From: Pseudoxanthobacter soli DSM 19599
GTDB lineage: Bacteria; Pseudomonadota; Alphaproteobacteria; Rhizobiales; Segnochrobactraceae
DNA: 64,000 nt
Assembly: GCF_900148505.1 (NCBI RefSeq)
Contig: NZ_FRXO01000002.1
Span: 558,001-622,000, forward strand
Reading direction: 5' to 3'
Shown here piece after piece: positions 17,685 through 26,783 of the stretch. The translations under genes were made by a program, and so were the position numbers. Within the stretch, counting starts at the first letter, position 1; each line of letters begins with the position of its first letter. The notes beneath the pieces were generated by a model, which did no database searches, was not told the origin of the DNA, and worked only from the letters and a program-made list of their open reading frames with translations.

Positions 17685-18797
17685 ATGAAACGACTGGCAC
17701 GCGCGCTCGCGCTCGGCACCATGATCGGCCTGATTATGGCCGGCTGCGTTCCCGATCAGGGCAACCGGGCCGACCAGCCGATCCCGGCGAAGCTGCTGGC
17801 CCAGATGAGCGCCAAGGGCATGAGCCCGGCCGCGCCGATCTTCATCCGCATCTACAAGCAGGAAAGCGAGCTGGAGGTCTGGAAGCGCGACACGCGCGGC
17901 CGCTACGCCCTCCTGAAGACCTACCCGATCTGCCGCTGGTCCGGAAAGCTCGGCCCGAAGACGGCGAGCGGCGACCGCCAGGCGCCGGAAGGCTTCTACA
18001 CCGTCTCCGCGCGGCAGATGAATCCGAACTCGCAATATTACCTGTCGTTCGACCTCGGCTTCCCGAACAAGCTCGAAAAGGCGCTCGGCTATACCGGCTC
18101 GGCGCTGATGGTGCACGGCGCGTGCTCGTCCTCCGGCTGCTATGCCATGACCGACCAGCAGGCGGGCGAGCTCTATGCCGTCGCCCGCGAGGCGTTCGCC
18201 GGCGGCCAGCGCGACTTCGAGGTGCAGGCCCTGCCGTTCCGCATGACGGCGGCGAACCTGGAGCGGCACCGCGGCGACCCCAACATGCCGTTCTGGCTGA
18301 ACCTGAAGCAAGGAGCGGCGATCTTCGACGCCACCCGGCAGCCGCCGGAGGTGGATGCCTGCGGCGGCCGTTATGTCTTCAACGCGGTCGCCACCAATCC
18401 TTCGGCGACGTTCGAGCCGCTGGCGCCCTGCCCGGCCTATACCACCGATCCGGCCACCGCCTCGGCGCTCGCCTCCGTCAACGCGCTCGCCGCATCGCTC
18501 GCCGCCGAGCCGCCCGCGGCTCCGCTCGCCATGTCCTATGTGGACGGCGGCATGCACGAGAGCTTCCGCGCGCTGATGCGCCAGGTCGGCTCGAAGAAGA
18601 TGGGCCAGATGACCTCCGGCAAAGTGCCGATCAGCCGGCCGGACGCCGCACTGGCCGATCCCTATTCCTCGGCCCCCACGGCGGAAATGGCAGGTGCACC
18701 GCCGGCCCCCGCCGCTCCGGCGACAACCCCGTCGACGGCCGCCGCTCCGGCCTCCGACCCCATCGCCGTCCTCGCCGCCGCGAGCGGCCACACCTGA
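17685..18797 (+). CDS. YafK-type L,D-transpeptidase-fold lipoprotein
   Basis: A 370-residue envelope lipoprotein. Residues 1-22 end in a lipobox (LIMAGC, lipidated Cys22). The YkuD-fold catalytic domain spans about 50-250, with PICRWSGKLGPK, DRQAPEGFYTV, MNPNSQYYLSF and the active-site MVHGACSSSGCYAM (His and the Cys of SGC). E. coli YafK/DpaA of this group removes Braun lipoprotein from peptidoglycan; other members act on crosslinks. The C-terminal 110 residues are Ala/Pro-rich and low in complexity. GAGGAA sits nine bases before the ATG. A longer relative lies at 21596-23830. Confidence 0.88.
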   Translation: MKRLARALALGTMIGLIMAGCVPDQGNRADQPIPAKLLAQMSAKGMSPAAPIFIRIYKQESELEVWKRDTRGRYALLKTYPICRWSGKLGPKTASGDRQAPEGFYTVSARQMNPNSQYYLSFDLGFPNKLEKALGYTGSALMVHGACSSSGCYAMTDQQAGELYAVAREAFAGGQRDFEVQALPFRMTAANLERHRGDPNMPFWLNLKQGAAIFDATRQPPEVDACGGRYVFNAVATNPSATFEPLAPCPAYTTDPATASALASVNALAASLAAEPPAAPLAMSYVDGGMHESFRALMRQVGSKKMGQMTSGKVPISRPDAALADPYSSAPTAEMAGAPPAPAAPATTPSTAAAPASDPIAVLAAASGHT

Positions 18798-18818
18798 GCC
18801 GGAGCGGCGAGAGGCCGG

Positions 18819-18925
18819 CAGGAACCGGATGGTTCCCTCCGACCGACAAGAAATCGCTCCAGATTCAAAAGCTTGAGCATATCCTTATCGTTCAGATCGG
18901 TTCAATCTGAACGGGATATGCTCTA
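18819..18925 (-). repeat. RIME-like dispersed repeat, copy 2 (reverse)
   Basis: Reverse-oriented copy. The conserved link AAATCGCTCCAGATTCAAAA and palindrome A are intact, ending in GATATGCTCTAG. Palindrome B at the left is eroded (CCGGATGGTTCCCTCCG). It fills the gap between the YafK-like gene and gloB, about 38 bp before the gloB start. Confidence 0.85.
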
Positions 18926-18963
18926 GGATGCCCGCCTCTCGGACGACATCCCCGGCGGAGCGC

Positions 18964-19773
18964 ATGGACAACACATCTTCCCACACCATCGAGAAGGACG
19001 GCGTCGAGATCCGCCTCGTGCCCTGCCTGTCGGACAATTACGCGGTGCTGATGCACGACCGCGTCGACGGCACCACCGTCCTCGTCGACGCGCCGGAGCC
19101 GGGGCCGATCCTCGCCGCCCTCGGCGAGACGGGCTGGCGGCTGACGGACATCCTCCTCACCCATCACCATCACGACCATGTCCAAGGTGTCGCCGCTCTG
19201 GTGGAGGCGACCGGCGCGCAGGTGCACGGGCCCGCGGCCGAGGCCGACCGGATGCCGCCGCTCGACGACGCGCTCGCCGACGGCGACACCGTTCGTCTCG
19301 GCCGCCTCGAAGCCGGCTGCATCGCCACCCCCGGCCACACCTCCGGGCCGCTCAGCTATCACTTCGCCGGCCTCGGCGTCGCCTTCACCGGCGACACGCT
19401 GTTCGCGCTCGGCTGCGGGCGCCTGTTCGAGGGCACGCCGGAGATCATGTGGGAGTCGCTCTGCCGCCTGCGGTCGGCGCTTCCCGACGACACCCTCGTC
19501 TATTGCGGCCACGAATACACCCTGTCGAACGCGCGGTTCGCCCTGACCGTGGATCCCGGCAACGAGGCGCTGGTCGCCCGCGCCGGCGCCGTCGAGGCCG
19601 CCCGCGCCGAGGGGCGCCCGACGGTTCCGTTCACCATGGGCGAGGACCGGGCCACCAACCCGTTCCTGCGCGCCGACGCGCCTTCGGTCGCCGCCGTGAT
19701 GCCGACCGAAGGCCGCGCGCCGCCGGCGGCGGTGTTCGCCGAGATCCGCCGCCGCAAGGACAGCTTCCGGTGA
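18964..19773 (+). CDS. gloB: Hydroxyacylglutathione hydrolase (glyoxalase II)
   Basis: A 269-residue metallo-beta-lactamase-fold enzyme that hydrolyses S-D-lactoylglutathione to D-lactate and glutathione, the second step of methylglyoxal detoxification. The binuclear metal motif THHHHDH is at 66-72. Further ligands are in TPGHTSGPLSYHF, the GDTLFALGCGRLFEG loop and YCGHEYTLSNA. The C-terminal RRRKDSFR is the glutathione-contacting end. The ATG is preceded by GGCGGAG at a short spacing. Its stop overlaps the next start by four bases, so the two are translationally coupled. Confidence 0.95.
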   Translation: MDNTSSHTIEKDGVEIRLVPCLSDNYAVLMHDRVDGTTVLVDAPEPGPILAALGETGWRLTDILLTHHHHDHVQGVAALVEATGAQVHGPAAEADRMPPLDDALADGDTVRLGRLEAGCIATPGHTSGPLSYHFAGLGVAFTGDTLFALGCGRLFEGTPEIMWESLCRLRSALPDDTLVYCGHEYTLSNARFALTVDPGNEALVARAGAVEAARAEGRPTVPFTMGEDRATNPFLRADAPSVAAVMPTEGRAPPAAVFAEIRRRKDSFR

Positions 19774-20234
19774 CGGCGGGCGAAGGCGCGGCCGCGACCC
19801 ACGCCGGTCTTTCCGCCCGCGCGGTGATCGACCTCCTCGGGCTCGCGCCGCATCCCGAAGGCGGCTTCTATCGCGAGACCTTCCGCGACCCCGATCCTCA
19901 AGGCGGCCGCGATCGCTCGACGGCGATCTATTTCCTGCTGCCGGAGGGGATCCGCTCCCACTGGCACCGGGTCGATGCCGTGGAGATCTGGCACTGGCAC
20001 GCCGGCGCGCCACTCGTGCTGGAGACCGCGGCCAGCGATGCGGACGCGCCCGTGCCCCAAGTGCTCGGACCCGATCTCGCCGCCGGGGAGCGGCCCCAGG
20101 GCATCGTGCCCGAAGGCCACTGGCAGGCGGCGCGCTCGCTCGGCGCCTGGACGCTGGTCGGCTGCACCGTGGCGCCCGGCTTCCGCTTCGAGGGCTTCGT
20201 GCTTGCCCCGCCCGGCTGGGCGCCCGGGGCCTGA
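19770..20234 (+). CDS. Cupin_5 (DUF985) family protein
   Basis: A 154-residue cupin. The family signature is clear: LGLAPHPEGGFYRETFRD, STAIYFLL, SHWHRVDAVEIWHWHAGAPL (metal-binding His residues of the cupin barrel), and GCTVAPGFRFEGFVLAP near the end. Members are small dimeric beta-barrels, some reported to act as sugar-type epimerases; the role here is unknown. It starts at a GTG in GTGA overlapping the gloB stop, so it is probably made together with glyoxalase II. Confidence 0.85.
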   Translation: MTAGEGAAATHAGLSARAVIDLLGLAPHPEGGFYRETFRDPDPQGGRDRSTAIYFLLPEGIRSHWHRVDAVEIWHWHAGAPLVLETAASDADAPVPQVLGPDLAAGERPQGIVPEGHWQAARSLGAWTLVGCTVAPGFRFEGFVLAPPGWAPGA

Positions 20235-20375
20235 CGCCCCGGCGCGGCTCGCCGCAAAAGCGCCGCCGGCAGCGGCAACCGCGATCCCGACGCCGGATTC
20301 TCATCGACGGCCTTCCCGGTTCCGCGCGCGATGCTGTAGACCGGACGGACCCCGCCTTTCCCGGAGCCCCCTGCC

Positions 20376-21251
20376 GTGACCCGTTCCACCGCGACGCTCG
20401 TCGGCCTGACCGCCATCCTGATGTGGGCCACGCTCGCGACGCTCGCCACCGCGTCCGGCGCGGTGCCGCCGTTCCTCTTGAGCGCGCTGTGCTTCGGCCT
20501 TTCCGGCATCGTCGGGCTCGCCGCCGTCCGCATCAGGACCGGCTCGTTTTCGGTGATGCGCCAGCCGCCGGGGGTGTGGGCGCTCGGGATCGCCGGGCTG
20601 TTCGGCTACCACTTCTTCTATTTCACCGCGGTCAAGACCGCCCCGCCCGCCGATGCCAGCCTGATTTGCTATCTCTGGCCGCTGCTGATCGTCGTCCTCT
20701 CCGGGCTGCTGCCGGGCGAGCGGCTGAGGGCACACCACATCGTCGGCGCGCTCGCGGGCCTCGTCGGCGCCGGGCTGATCGTCACGAAAGGCGGCACCGC
20801 GCTCAACCTGTCGGCGGACTATGCGCCCGGCTATGCCGCGGCGGTCGCGGCGGCAGTGATCTGGGCGGTCTATTCCGTGGCCTCGCGCCGCTACGCCGCG
20901 GTGCCGAGCGCCACCGTCATGGGGTTCTGCCTCGCGGCCGCCGTGCTGTCGGCCCTCTGCCATCTCGCCGTCGAGACGACGGTCTGGCCGGCCTCGGCGA
21001 CGGAATGGCTCGCGATCGCCGGCCTCGGGCTGCTGCCGCTCGGCCTCGCCTTCTTCACCTGGGACGTGGGCGTCAAGCACGGCGACATCCAGGTGCTCGG
21101 CGCGGCGGCCTATGCGGCCCCGCTGCTCTCGACGCTGCTGCTCGTCGCGGTCGGCTTCGGCGAACCCACCTGGACGCTGGCGATCGCCTGCCTCTTGATC
21201 TCCGGTGGCGGCGTAATCGCCGCCAAGGACATGATCTGGCGCCGGCGATGA
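20376..21251 (+). CDS. EamA/DMT-family exporter, YddG-like
   Basis: A 291-residue inner-membrane protein of ten hydrophobic helices made of two EamA repeats (about 5-135 and 150-285). HFFYFTAVKTAPPADASLI and LGAAAYAAPLLSTLLL are typical of the aromatic amino acid exporter YddG and its relatives. The start is a GTG with GGAG ten bases before. The substrate is inferred at most as an amino acid-like metabolite. It has no partner genes. Confidence 0.8.
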   Translation: MTRSTATLVGLTAILMWATLATLATASGAVPPFLLSALCFGLSGIVGLAAVRIRTGSFSVMRQPPGVWALGIAGLFGYHFFYFTAVKTAPPADASLICYLWPLLIVVLSGLLPGERLRAHHIVGALAGLVGAGLIVTKGGTALNLSADYAPGYAAAVAAAVIWAVYSVASRRYAAVPSATVMGFCLAAAVLSALCHLAVETTVWPASATEWLAIAGLGLLPLGLAFFTWDVGVKHGDIQVLGAAAYAAPLLSTLLLVAVGFGEPTWTLAIACLLISGGGVIAAKDMIWRRR

Positions 21252-21302
21252 TCCCCATCGACGACGGGCGCGTCGCCCTCGCTCGGCCGCGCTCTCCCGC
21301 CG

Positions 21303-21338
21303 GAGCATATCCCGTTCAGATCGATCGGAAAGCGCTCT
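21303..21338 (+). repeat. 36 bp internal-deletion derivative of the RIME-like repeat (copy 3)
   Basis: Only the outer ends remain: GAGCATATCCCGTTCAGATCG joined to ATCGGAAAGCGCTCT. The join falls at the CAGATCG word that occurs in both palindromes of the full element, as expected from recombination or slippage between them. It lies in the 344 bp gap between the exporter and the converging 21596 gene; nothing else is seen there except a terminator hairpin. Confidence 0.8.
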
Positions 21339-21496
21339 GACGAAGGCCGTGCCGGCGGGCACGCACGAGTCCGGATCGATTTGCCGGGCCGTCTGCGGCA
21401 GGAACCGGCGTGCCCGTCCGCGCGAGTCCGTCCCGGGACGCCGGCACCGGCGCCGGCGACAACCCAGTACCCGGCCATACGACACCCAGAACGACA

Positions 21497-21530
21497 GAAG
21501 CCCTGCCACGATCTCCCGGGGCGGGGCTTC
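21497..21530 (-). terminator. Probable terminator of the long YafK-like gene
   Basis: GAAGCCCTGCC pairs with GGCGGGGCTTC (11 bp with one G-U), about 65 bases past the stop of the reverse-strand gene. The U-rich tail is weak. Confidence 0.55.
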
Positions 21531-21595
21531 AGAAATGTCGGGCGGGACAAGAGCGCGCCCGGCCGCAGCTGCGCCGGGACCGCCTCATCCCCGCA

Positions 21596-23830
21596 TCATT
21601 CGCCGAACATGTCGAACGCCTTGGCGAAGACGGACTTCTTGGCCGGCGGATTGGCGGAATCGAGCACCAGCGGCTTCGACGCGGCCGGCGCGGCATTGGC
21701 GGCCGGCGCGGCCGAAGCAGCCGGTTCCGCGCTGGCGACAGGCGCCGCCGGCTTCGCCGCGACTGGTTTGGCCGCAACGGGCTTGGCCGCAACCGGCTTG
21801 GGCGCAACGGGTTTGGCGGCTGCAGCAGGCTGGCTTGCCGTCGGCTGGGTTGCCACGACGGGGGTGGCGGCAGGCGTGGTCGCGGGAACGGAGGTGCGCA
21901 GAGGTGCGGCGGCCATCGCGTCAGTCGCCGCCGCAGTCGCCGGCGTCGGAATGACAGCAACGGGCTTTGCCGGAGCGGCCACCGGCGCCGCGAGCGCGGG
22001 CGAAGCGACGGCGGGTGCCGCCGCCGCAGCCGGAACGGCCGGCACGACGGCCGGAGCCGCGGAGGCCGCACCACCGGAGAGCGCCGGGCGGGGCACCGGC
22101 AGGACTTCCATCGAGAGATTGGCCGGCAGGCCCGCCGCGCTGGCACCAGAGGCTTCGAGCGAGGCCACCTGGACCGGGGCGGCCGGCTGCGCGGAAGCGG
22201 TCGCCACCCCAGCCGGATGGACCGGCAAAACCTGAACCGGAGCGCCCTGAGCCGGCGTGGCCTGAGCGACCGCGGACGCGGCGGGATCGGCCTCGGCGGC
22301 TCCGGCGAGCACCGGCGCGCCCTCGCCGGCCGGTGTCTTCGGCTTTCCAAAGAGGCCGTCGAACCAGCCGCGGATCATCGTGCCGCCGCTTTCGAGGATG
22401 CCCGCCTTGGCGGTGCGCGTGTCCCCGGCCTGATCGGCCTGCGCCGTGCCGGGCTTCTCAGGCGGCAACAGCCCGGAGGATTCCGTGTCGGCGGACGCGA
22501 CCTGAACCTGCCCCGGCGTGGCGGCGGTCGTGGCGGCGGGCGTGGCAGCGATGGCCGCCTCGGCGACGGCGGGCCGCGCGGAGCCGGTGGCGACCGTCGT
22601 GGCGGAGGCAACGGCGGCTTCCGCCGGAAGCGGCGCGGCCGTCGCGGCGGCGGGCGCGGTCGACGCAGGTGCGGCGGACGAAGGTGTAGCGGACGAAGGC
22701 GCAGCGGAGGCGATCATGACCGACGCCGCGGCGGGCCGCTTGGCGATCGGCTGCGGCAGGCCCGGGCGGACGATGGTCGACTGATTCGGGTTCGGGTTGG
22801 CGCTCGCGATCATCAGGAAGCGCGCGGCGTCTTCCTCGCGCTGCTTCTCGCGGCGCACCTTCGGCAGGAGCGCGGCGACCTTGACGTCGTCCTGCTTGCT
22901 CTTGGAGGCGACGGCGAGCTGCAGCGTCTGCGGCATCGTCAGTTCCGGGCAGTCCCGGGTCGGGACCAGCGCGGCACCGGACTTCACCGGCGTGGAATCG
23001 AACACGTACTTGCGGCCGCAGACATCGACCTTCGGCACCTGACGGGTGACTTCGAAATGGTCGTAGCCCTCCTTCAGCATCTTCCAGAAGGGCATGTTGG
23101 GGTCGTCATAGTGCTCGGCGATGTTCTCAGGCGTCATCTTGAACGGATAGGCCTGGAACTGGAACGCCTTCTGGCCGCCGGCGAAGGCATCGCGGGCGAG
23201 CGCATAGATCTGCTCGATCTGGGGATCGGTCATCGCGTAGCAGCCGCGCGACGAGCAGGCGCCGTGGACCATCAGATTGGTGCCGTAGCGGCCGAGCGAG
23301 CGGTCGTAGGCGTTGGGGAACCCGGTGTTGAAGGCGAGATAATAGTTGGAATTCGGGTTCATCAGGCCCTGGGTGATCATGTAGAAGCCTTCCGGCGCTT
23401 GCCGGTCGCCTTCCTTCACCTTCGGGCCGAGATTGCCGGACCACTTGCAGATATCGAACGTCTCGAGCAGCGCGTAGCGGCCGTTGCGGGTCTGCTTCCA
23501 GACCTCGAGCTTGGACTCCTTCTTGAACAGCCGAACCATGATCGGCGAGTTCTTGTCCATGTCGAGGGTCTGCATCCGCGCGACCAGGATCGGGCTCACC
23601 GGCGCGCGGGACTTCTGCGGTCCGCCATAGACCGTCTTGTAGGGGGAAACCGTCGCGACCTCGTCGGCCTGGCAGCCGGCGAGCACCAGCGCGGCCGCCA
23701 TCACCGCGGCGCGGCCGACGGCCTTGGCCGACAGCACGCCGAAAGCGCGGGAAGCACGCACGGAAAGCTTCGCCCGCCCGTTGGCGCGGGTTTCGCTGGC
23801 GCCGCCTTCGCGGTCGCCGGTGGTGGTCAT
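21596..23830 (-). CDS. YafK-type L,D-transpeptidase-fold lipoprotein with long Ala/Pro-rich tail
   Basis: About 744 residues from the ATG at 23830; start uncertain (other in-frame starts at 23839, 23854 and a TTG at 23926). A hydrophobic stretch ends in the lipobox LVLAGC about 55 residues in, so the true start may be later or the leader is unusually long. The catalytic domain, about 85-340, carries ICKWSGNLGPKVKEGD, APEGFYMI, NPNSNYYLAFNTGFP and MVHGACSSRGCYAM with the active-site Cys. From about 400 to the end is low-complexity Ala/Pro/Val sequence, including KPVAAKPVA-type repeats, probably a flexible periplasmic arm. It is a paralogue of the 17685 gene. A role in peptidoglycan/lipoprotein linkage is inferred from the family. 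Confidence 0.82.
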   Translation of the reverse strand: MTTTGDREGGASETRANGRAKLSVRASRAFGVLSAKAVGRAAVMAAALVLAGCQADEVATVSPYKTVYGGPQKSRAPVSPILVARMQTLDMDKNSPIMVRLFKKESKLEVWKQTRNGRYALLETFDICKWSGNLGPKVKEGDRQAPEGFYMITQGLMNPNSNYYLAFNTGFPNAYDRSLGRYGTNLMVHGACSSRGCYAMTDPQIEQIYALARDAFAGGQKAFQFQAYPFKMTPENIAEHYDDPNMPFWKMLKEGYDHFEVTRQVPKVDVCGRKYVFDSTPVKSGAALVPTRDCPELTMPQTLQLAVASKSKQDDVKVAALLPKVRREKQREEDAARFLMIASANPNPNQSTIVRPGLPQPIAKRPAAASVMIASAAPSSATPSSAAPASTAPAAATAAPLPAEAAVASATTVATGSARPAVAEAAIAATPAATTAATPGQVQVASADTESSGLLPPEKPGTAQADQAGDTRTAKAGILESGGTMIRGWFDGLFGKPKTPAGEGAPVLAGAAEADPAASAVAQATPAQGAPVQVLPVHPAGVATASAQPAAPVQVASLEASGASAAGLPANLSMEVLPVPRPALSGGAASAAPAVVPAVPAAAAAPAVASPALAAPVAAPAKPVAVIPTPATAAATDAMAAAPLRTSVPATTPAATPVVATQPTASQPAAAAKPVAPKPVAAKPVAAKPVAAKPAAPVASAEPAASAAPAANAAPAASKPLVLDSANPPAKKSVFAKAFDMFGE

Positions 23831-24129
23831 TCTGAACATCAGATCGGCCGACATCACGCTCGAAACGAACTCCGGAACGGGTCGCCTTGGGTCATCCTGA
23901 CCGGGTCGGAAAACAAGCCTTTCCAAGCACCGGACGGACGCCGCTGGCCGCTGGAGAATAACGAGACACGGTTACCAAGTGGTGATCGCCGAACGAATGC
24001 CGAACACCCACCCCGCGGCGGAGAGATCGCTCGGCGCCCGATCACCACCGGCAAGCGCGCAAGACGGGAGAACAACCCGCGCAGATGCTGCCCCAAGCCG
24101 CGCGTGCGCGCAACGGAAAGGATGCAATT

Positions 24130-25083
24130 TTAGAGATTGCGGCCGATGGCGAGGAACTTTTCCCGCCGCATCCGCTTGATGCTGTCCGCGTCGTGCCCGA
24201 CCAGATCGTCCAGCGCGCGCGATACCGCCTCGCCGACGCCCTGGAACACGGTCGCCGGCCCGCGATGGGCGCCGCCCACCGGCTCGGGGATGATCTCGTC
24301 CACCACGCCGAGCCGCACGAGGTCGTCGGCGGTGATCTTCATGTTGGTGGCCGCGTCCTGCGCGCGGGCCGAATCGCGCCACAGGATCGAGGCGGCGCCT
24401 TCCGGCGAGATCACGCTGTAGACCGAGTGCTGCAGCATCATCACGCGGTTGGCGGTCGCGAGCGCGATCGCCCCGCCCGAACCGCCTTCGCCGATGATGA
24501 CGGCGACATTGGGCACGCCCAGATTGAGGCAGGCTTCCGTCGAGCGCGCGATCGCCTCGGCCTGGCCGCGCTCCTCCGCGCCGATGCCGGGATAGGCGCC
24601 GGCGGTATCGACCAGCGCCACGACCGGCAGGCCGAAGCGGTCCGCGATCTCCATCACGCGCACGGCCTTGCGGTAGCCTTCCGGCCGCGCCATGCCGAAA
24701 TTGTGCTTGAGGCGGCTCTGGGTGTCGGAGCCCTTTTCCTGGGCGAGGATCGCCACCGGGCGGCCATGGAAGCGTCCGAGGCCGGTGATCACCGCCGCAT
24801 CCTCGCCGAACGCGCGGTCGCCGGCGAGCGGCGTGAATTCCGTCACGAGAGCGCGGATATAATCGACGGCATGGGGCCGGTCGGGATGGCGCGCCACCAG
24901 GGTCTTCTGCCAAGGCGTCAGCTTGGCGTAGGCGTCCTGAAGCGCCTGCGCGGCCTTGGCCTCGAGCCGGGCGATCTCGTCACCCACATCGACGGCCGCA
25001 CCGTCGGCGGCGAGCGCCCTGAGCTCCTGGACCTTGCCCTCGAGGTCGGCAACCGGCTTCTCGAAGTCTAGGTAGCTGCGCAT
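24130..25083 (-). CDS. accA: Acetyl-CoA carboxylase carboxyltransferase subunit alpha
   Basis: A 317-residue subunit (family 317-319) that with AccD moves the carboxyl group from biotin to acetyl-CoA, giving malonyl-CoA for fatty acid synthesis. The start [15 protein letters not shown] is typical. [22 protein letters not shown]-like [41 protein letters not shown] and [14 protein letters not shown] are the conserved crotonase-fold motifs. accD is not in the window, as usual when the two are unlinked. It is divergent from xthA. Confidence 0.96.
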   Translation of the reverse strand: MRSYLDFEKPVADLEGKVQELRALAADGAAVDVGDEIARLEAKAAQALQDAYAKLTPWQKTLVARHPDRPHAVDYIRALVTEFTPLAGDRAFGEDAAVITGLGRFHGRPVAILAQEKGSDTQSRLKHNFGMARPEGYRKAVRVMEIADRFGLPVVALVDTAGAYPGIGAEERGQAEAIARSTEACLNLGVPNVAVIIGEGGSGGAIALATANRVMMLQHSVYSVISPEGAASILWRDSARAQDAATNMKITADDLVRLGVVDEIIPEPVGGAHRGPATVFQGVGEAVSRALDDLVGHDADSIKRMRREKFLAIGRNL

Positions 25084-25387
25084 TCCACCGTCCGTGACTG
25101 GTCTTCGACCGCCCCGGCGGCCATCCGTCGGACGGCAAGGAACAGGCGATCGCACACAGAAAAACATCCGGCCGCGCCGGGCCGGGCGAACTCAAGGCGG
25201 GAGTAGTGGCTACCTGAGAGGCAAAATGTCAAGGCCGGCATGTGCGCGCCGTGTGCCGTTTCGCCCCACGAGCCGGGTCGGACGGCCCCCGAAGCGGCCT
25301 GGAAAAGTGTCCGCGACGGACGAGAACGCTTGTTTCGCCGCCGCCGCTCGCCCATCGTGCGCCCTCCCGCCTTTGACCGGTTTGCCG
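25084..25387. other. Divergent gap between accA and xthA
   Basis: 304 bp holding the 5' ends of two divergent genes. No repeat copy, palindrome or small gene could be recognised; promoters for both genes presumably lie here. Confidence 0.4.
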
Positions 25388-26194
25388 ATGTCCGAACGCC
25401 TCGTCCTCGCCACCTGGAACGTCAACTCGATCCGTTCGCGGCTCGATCATCTCGCCCGCTTCGTCGAGATGCGCGCGCCCGACGTGATCTGCCTGCAGGA
25501 AACCCGGTGCCCGGACGGCAGCTTCCCCAGCGCGGCGGTGCGCGCGCTCGGCTACGAGCACATGACGCTGAACAGCCGCAAGGGCCACCACGGCGTCGCC
25601 ATCCTCTCCCGGCGCCCGCTGACGGGCGCGACGCCGGAACAGATCGCCTCCCAGGAGGAGGCGCGCCAGCAGCGCGCCGGGGTCGCCTTCGCCGGCGGCC
25701 TCGTCACCGTGCACAATCTCTATGTTCCGGCGGGCGGCGACATTCCCGACCCGGCCGTCAATCCGCGCTTCGCCGCCAAGATCGCTTTCCTCGATGCCAT
25801 GCACGCGTGGTCGCCGGCGGTGACGGGCGAAGGCGGCGCCATCCTGGTCGGAGACCTCAACGTGGCGCCGCTGCCCGAGGACGTCTGGTCCCACCGCCAG
25901 CTGCTCGACGTCGTCAGCCACACGCCCGGCGAAACCGGGCGCATGGTCGACATCCTGTCCTGCGGCTGGGTGGATGTGGTGCGCGCGGCGCGCCCGGTAC
26001 CCGAGAAGGTCTATACGTGGTGGAGCTACCGCTCCCGCGACTGGCGCGAGAGCAACAAGGGTCGCCGCCTCGACCACGTCTGGGCGACGCCGGACATCGC
26101 CGCCCGCGTCGTCTCGGTGGAGATCATGGACGAGACCCGGGGCTGGGAGCGGCCCTCGGACCATGTCCCCATCGTCATCACGCTGGAAGCCTGA
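25388..26194 (+). CDS. xth: Exodeoxyribonuclease III
   Basis: A 268-residue Mg2+-dependent AP endonuclease/3'-exonuclease of the EEP fold, used in base excision repair. Seen: LATWNVNSIRSRL (Asn11), VICLQETR (metal-binding Glu38), HNLYVPAGGD (Tyr), VGDLNVAP (Asp-Leu-Asn active site), YTWWSYRSRDW, RRLDHVWA and SDHVPI with the catalytic His near the C-terminus. It converges on the cNMP-binding gene with only four bases between stops. Confidence 0.95.
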   Translation: MSERLVLATWNVNSIRSRLDHLARFVEMRAPDVICLQETRCPDGSFPSAAVRALGYEHMTLNSRKGHHGVAILSRRPLTGATPEQIASQEEARQQRAGVAFAGGLVTVHNLYVPAGGDIPDPAVNPRFAAKIAFLDAMHAWSPAVTGEGGAILVGDLNVAPLPEDVWSHRQLLDVVSHTPGETGRMVDILSCGWVDVVRAARPVPEKVYTWWSYRSRDWRESNKGRRLDHVWATPDIAARVVSVEIMDETRGWERPSDHVPIVITLEA

Positions 26195-26198
26195 GGGC

Positions 26199-26711
26199 TC
26201 AGCCGACGGCCGGCGCCGGCTCGCCGGCATCCTCGGCGGCGGTCCGCGCCTGCAGGTCCTTCACGGTCGCGAGTTCGGTGGCGACCAGGCCCGCTTGGGC
26301 CGCGAGCGCCGAAAGCTGCGCCGCGAGGCGCGCGTGCATCTTGCCGGCGATGGCCGGATATTCCAGGAGCATCCGCCGGAACGCCGCCCGGCGGATCGCG
26401 AAGACGTCCGTCGGCTCCGCCGCCACGGCACGGAAGGCGTAGGGCCCCTCGACCAGCAGGCTTTCCACCGTCAGCACCGCGCCGGGACCGGCCTCCACCG
26501 GCACCCGGTCGCCGGACGCATCGGAAAGCTCGAACCGCCCGGACGCCACGACAAACCCGCCATCGGCCGGCGCACCCGCCTCGAACAGCACCTCGCCGCC
26601 GGCGACCGACCTGCCCTCGCCGCTGAAGGCGAGCAGCCGCAGCTGGTCGTCGTCGAGATCGGCGAACAGCGGAACGCGCCTGAGGGCGGCGATGTCTTCG
26701 GCAAGACTCAT
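26199..26711 (-). CDS. Single-domain cyclic-nucleotide-binding protein (no DNA-binding domain)
   Basis: A 170-residue protein whose residues 10-120 form a CRP-type cNMP-binding beta-roll (LRRVPLFADLDDDQLRLLAFSG, LFEAGAPADGGFVVASGRFEL, FRAVAAEPTDVFAIRR). The phosphate-cassette arginine motif of true cAMP binders is not obvious. The final 50 residues are helical, and there is no helix-turn-helix, so it is not a Crp/Fnr regulator as it stands. It is next to a response regulator on the same strand, 72 bp downstream of that gene. The start region is a short tandem repeat, so the start could be the ATG at 26711 or the TTG at 26720. Confidence 0.8.
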   Translation of the reverse strand: MSLAEDIAALRRVPLFADLDDDQLRLLAFSGEGRSVAGGEVLFEAGAPADGGFVVASGRFELSDASGDRVPVEAGPGAVLTVESLLVEGPYAFRAVAAEPTDVFAIRRAAFRRMLLEYPAIAGKMHARLAAQLSALAAQAGLVATELATVKDLQARTAAEDAGEPAPAVG

Positions 26712-26760
26712 GTCAGGCAAGACTCATGTCACATGGCTCATGTCGCGAGACTCATGTCGC
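26701..26760. repeat. Four-copy short tandem repeat over the start of the cNMP-binding gene
   Basis: Four 14-16 bp units, GCAAGACTCATGTCAG and variants. Each unit carries CATGTC, that is ATG on the coding strand, so start-like codons are repeated four times, but only the innermost one opens the frame; the third reaches a stop after five codons. A copy-number change would alter the upstream leader. Confidence 0.75.
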
Positions 26761-26783
26761 TCCGTTCCGGCCGAGGCCCGCGT

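Noticed and set aside
21770-21830. Repeated AACCGGCTTGG-type words as a CRISPR or satellite
   Set aside because: They encode the KPVAAKPVA repeats of the YafK-like protein tail; no regular spacers.
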